Origin: Opitutaceae bacterium
Lineage (GTDB): Bacteria; Verrucomicrobiota; Verrucomicrobiia; Opitutales; Opitutaceae
Direction: 5' to 3'
DNA length: 12,686 nt
NCBI GenBank assembly: GCA_025352845.1
Contig: JANXSC010000243.1
Span: 1 to 12,686 of the forward strand
In this document: positions 12,611 to 12,686 of the stretch, one piece after another
How the letters are laid out: each line of letters starts with the position of its first letter
Position numbering within the stretch: the first letter of the stretch is position 1
Translations under genes and position numbers: made by a program
The notes under the pieces: model-generated
Seen by the model: only the letters and a program-made list of their open reading frames with translations
Databases searched by the model: none
Told to the model about the DNA's origin: nothing

Positions 12611-12686
12611 TGGGCGGGCACGTCCCTGTGCCCGCATTCGACCGCCATTGCGCTGCGCCATGCGGGCACAGGGACGTGCCCGCCCA
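12611..12686. repeat. REPIN: 26-bp perfect inverted repeat made of two REP hairpins
   Basis: Arms 12611-12636 and 12661-12686 are exact reverse complements over 26 bases with a 24-base spacer, and each arm contains the 22-base hairpin unit GCGGGCAC-loop-GTGCCCGC (12614-12635 and 12662-12683). The unit is identical to the copy at 30-51. The element lies directly upstream of the toxin-antitoxin promoter region and reaches the window edge, so it may continue. Confidence 0.9.

Overview
The window is GC-rich and compactly coded on both strands. Its gene set points to a Gram-negative bacterium of the Verrucomicrobia, most likely near Opitutaceae. The pointers are the two-gene Rieske/cytochrome b module with cytochrome c fused to the b subunit, the DUF2959 lipoprotein, the DUF4202 and YkgJ pair, many REP/REPIN-type repeats, and start codons that mostly lack a Shine-Dalgarno sequence. 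This placement is inference from recognisable protein families; no marker gene is present.

Layout, left to right. (1) 1-600: a REP hairpin pair, a small orphan ribbon-helix-helix-like protein on the minus strand, and a second type of dispersed repeat. (2) 596-3306: an exported double-NIPSNAP protein (minus), then a nucleoside hydrolase with an atypical metal motif and a DUF2959 lipoprotein (plus). (3) 3281-6508: a minus-strand cluster, probably one operon, read in the order GbsR/MarR-type regulator, small 3-TM protein, wax-synthase-like MBOAT acyltransferase, small 4-TM protein, acyl-CoA desaturase. The desaturase is broken by an in-frame TGA and a one-base deletion. A perfect 20-bp palindrome lies just upstream of the regulator and a related split site lies in front of the second gene. 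(4) 6602-7577: a YkgJ-type cysteine-cluster protein and a DUF4202 protein, divergently transcribed. (5) 7764-10374: a Rieske Fe-S protein and a 600-residue cytochrome b with b6-like haem ligand spacing fused to two c-type haem domains. Together they could form most of a quinol:electron-acceptor oxidoreductase from only two genes, although a REPIN separates them. (6) 10450-11806: an unrecognised lower-GC membrane protein (minus) and a RimJ/RimL-type GNAT acetyltransferase (plus) whose stop codon lies inside a repeat. (7) 11885-12516: a VapC PIN toxin and its ribbon-helix-helix antitoxin (minus), then an inverted pair of the same REP hairpin seen at the left end.

The two parts most worth attention are the regulated lipid-type operon (acyltransferase, desaturase and two small membrane proteins under a GbsR-like repressor), whose desaturase is decaying, and the fused cytochrome b-c-c subunit. 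The repeats fall into at least five sequence types and sit between genes or at gene ends. No RAYT transposase, tRNA, rRNA, CRISPR array or insertion sequence was seen. No gene-free stretch exceeds 300 bases; the longest is 10978-11263.
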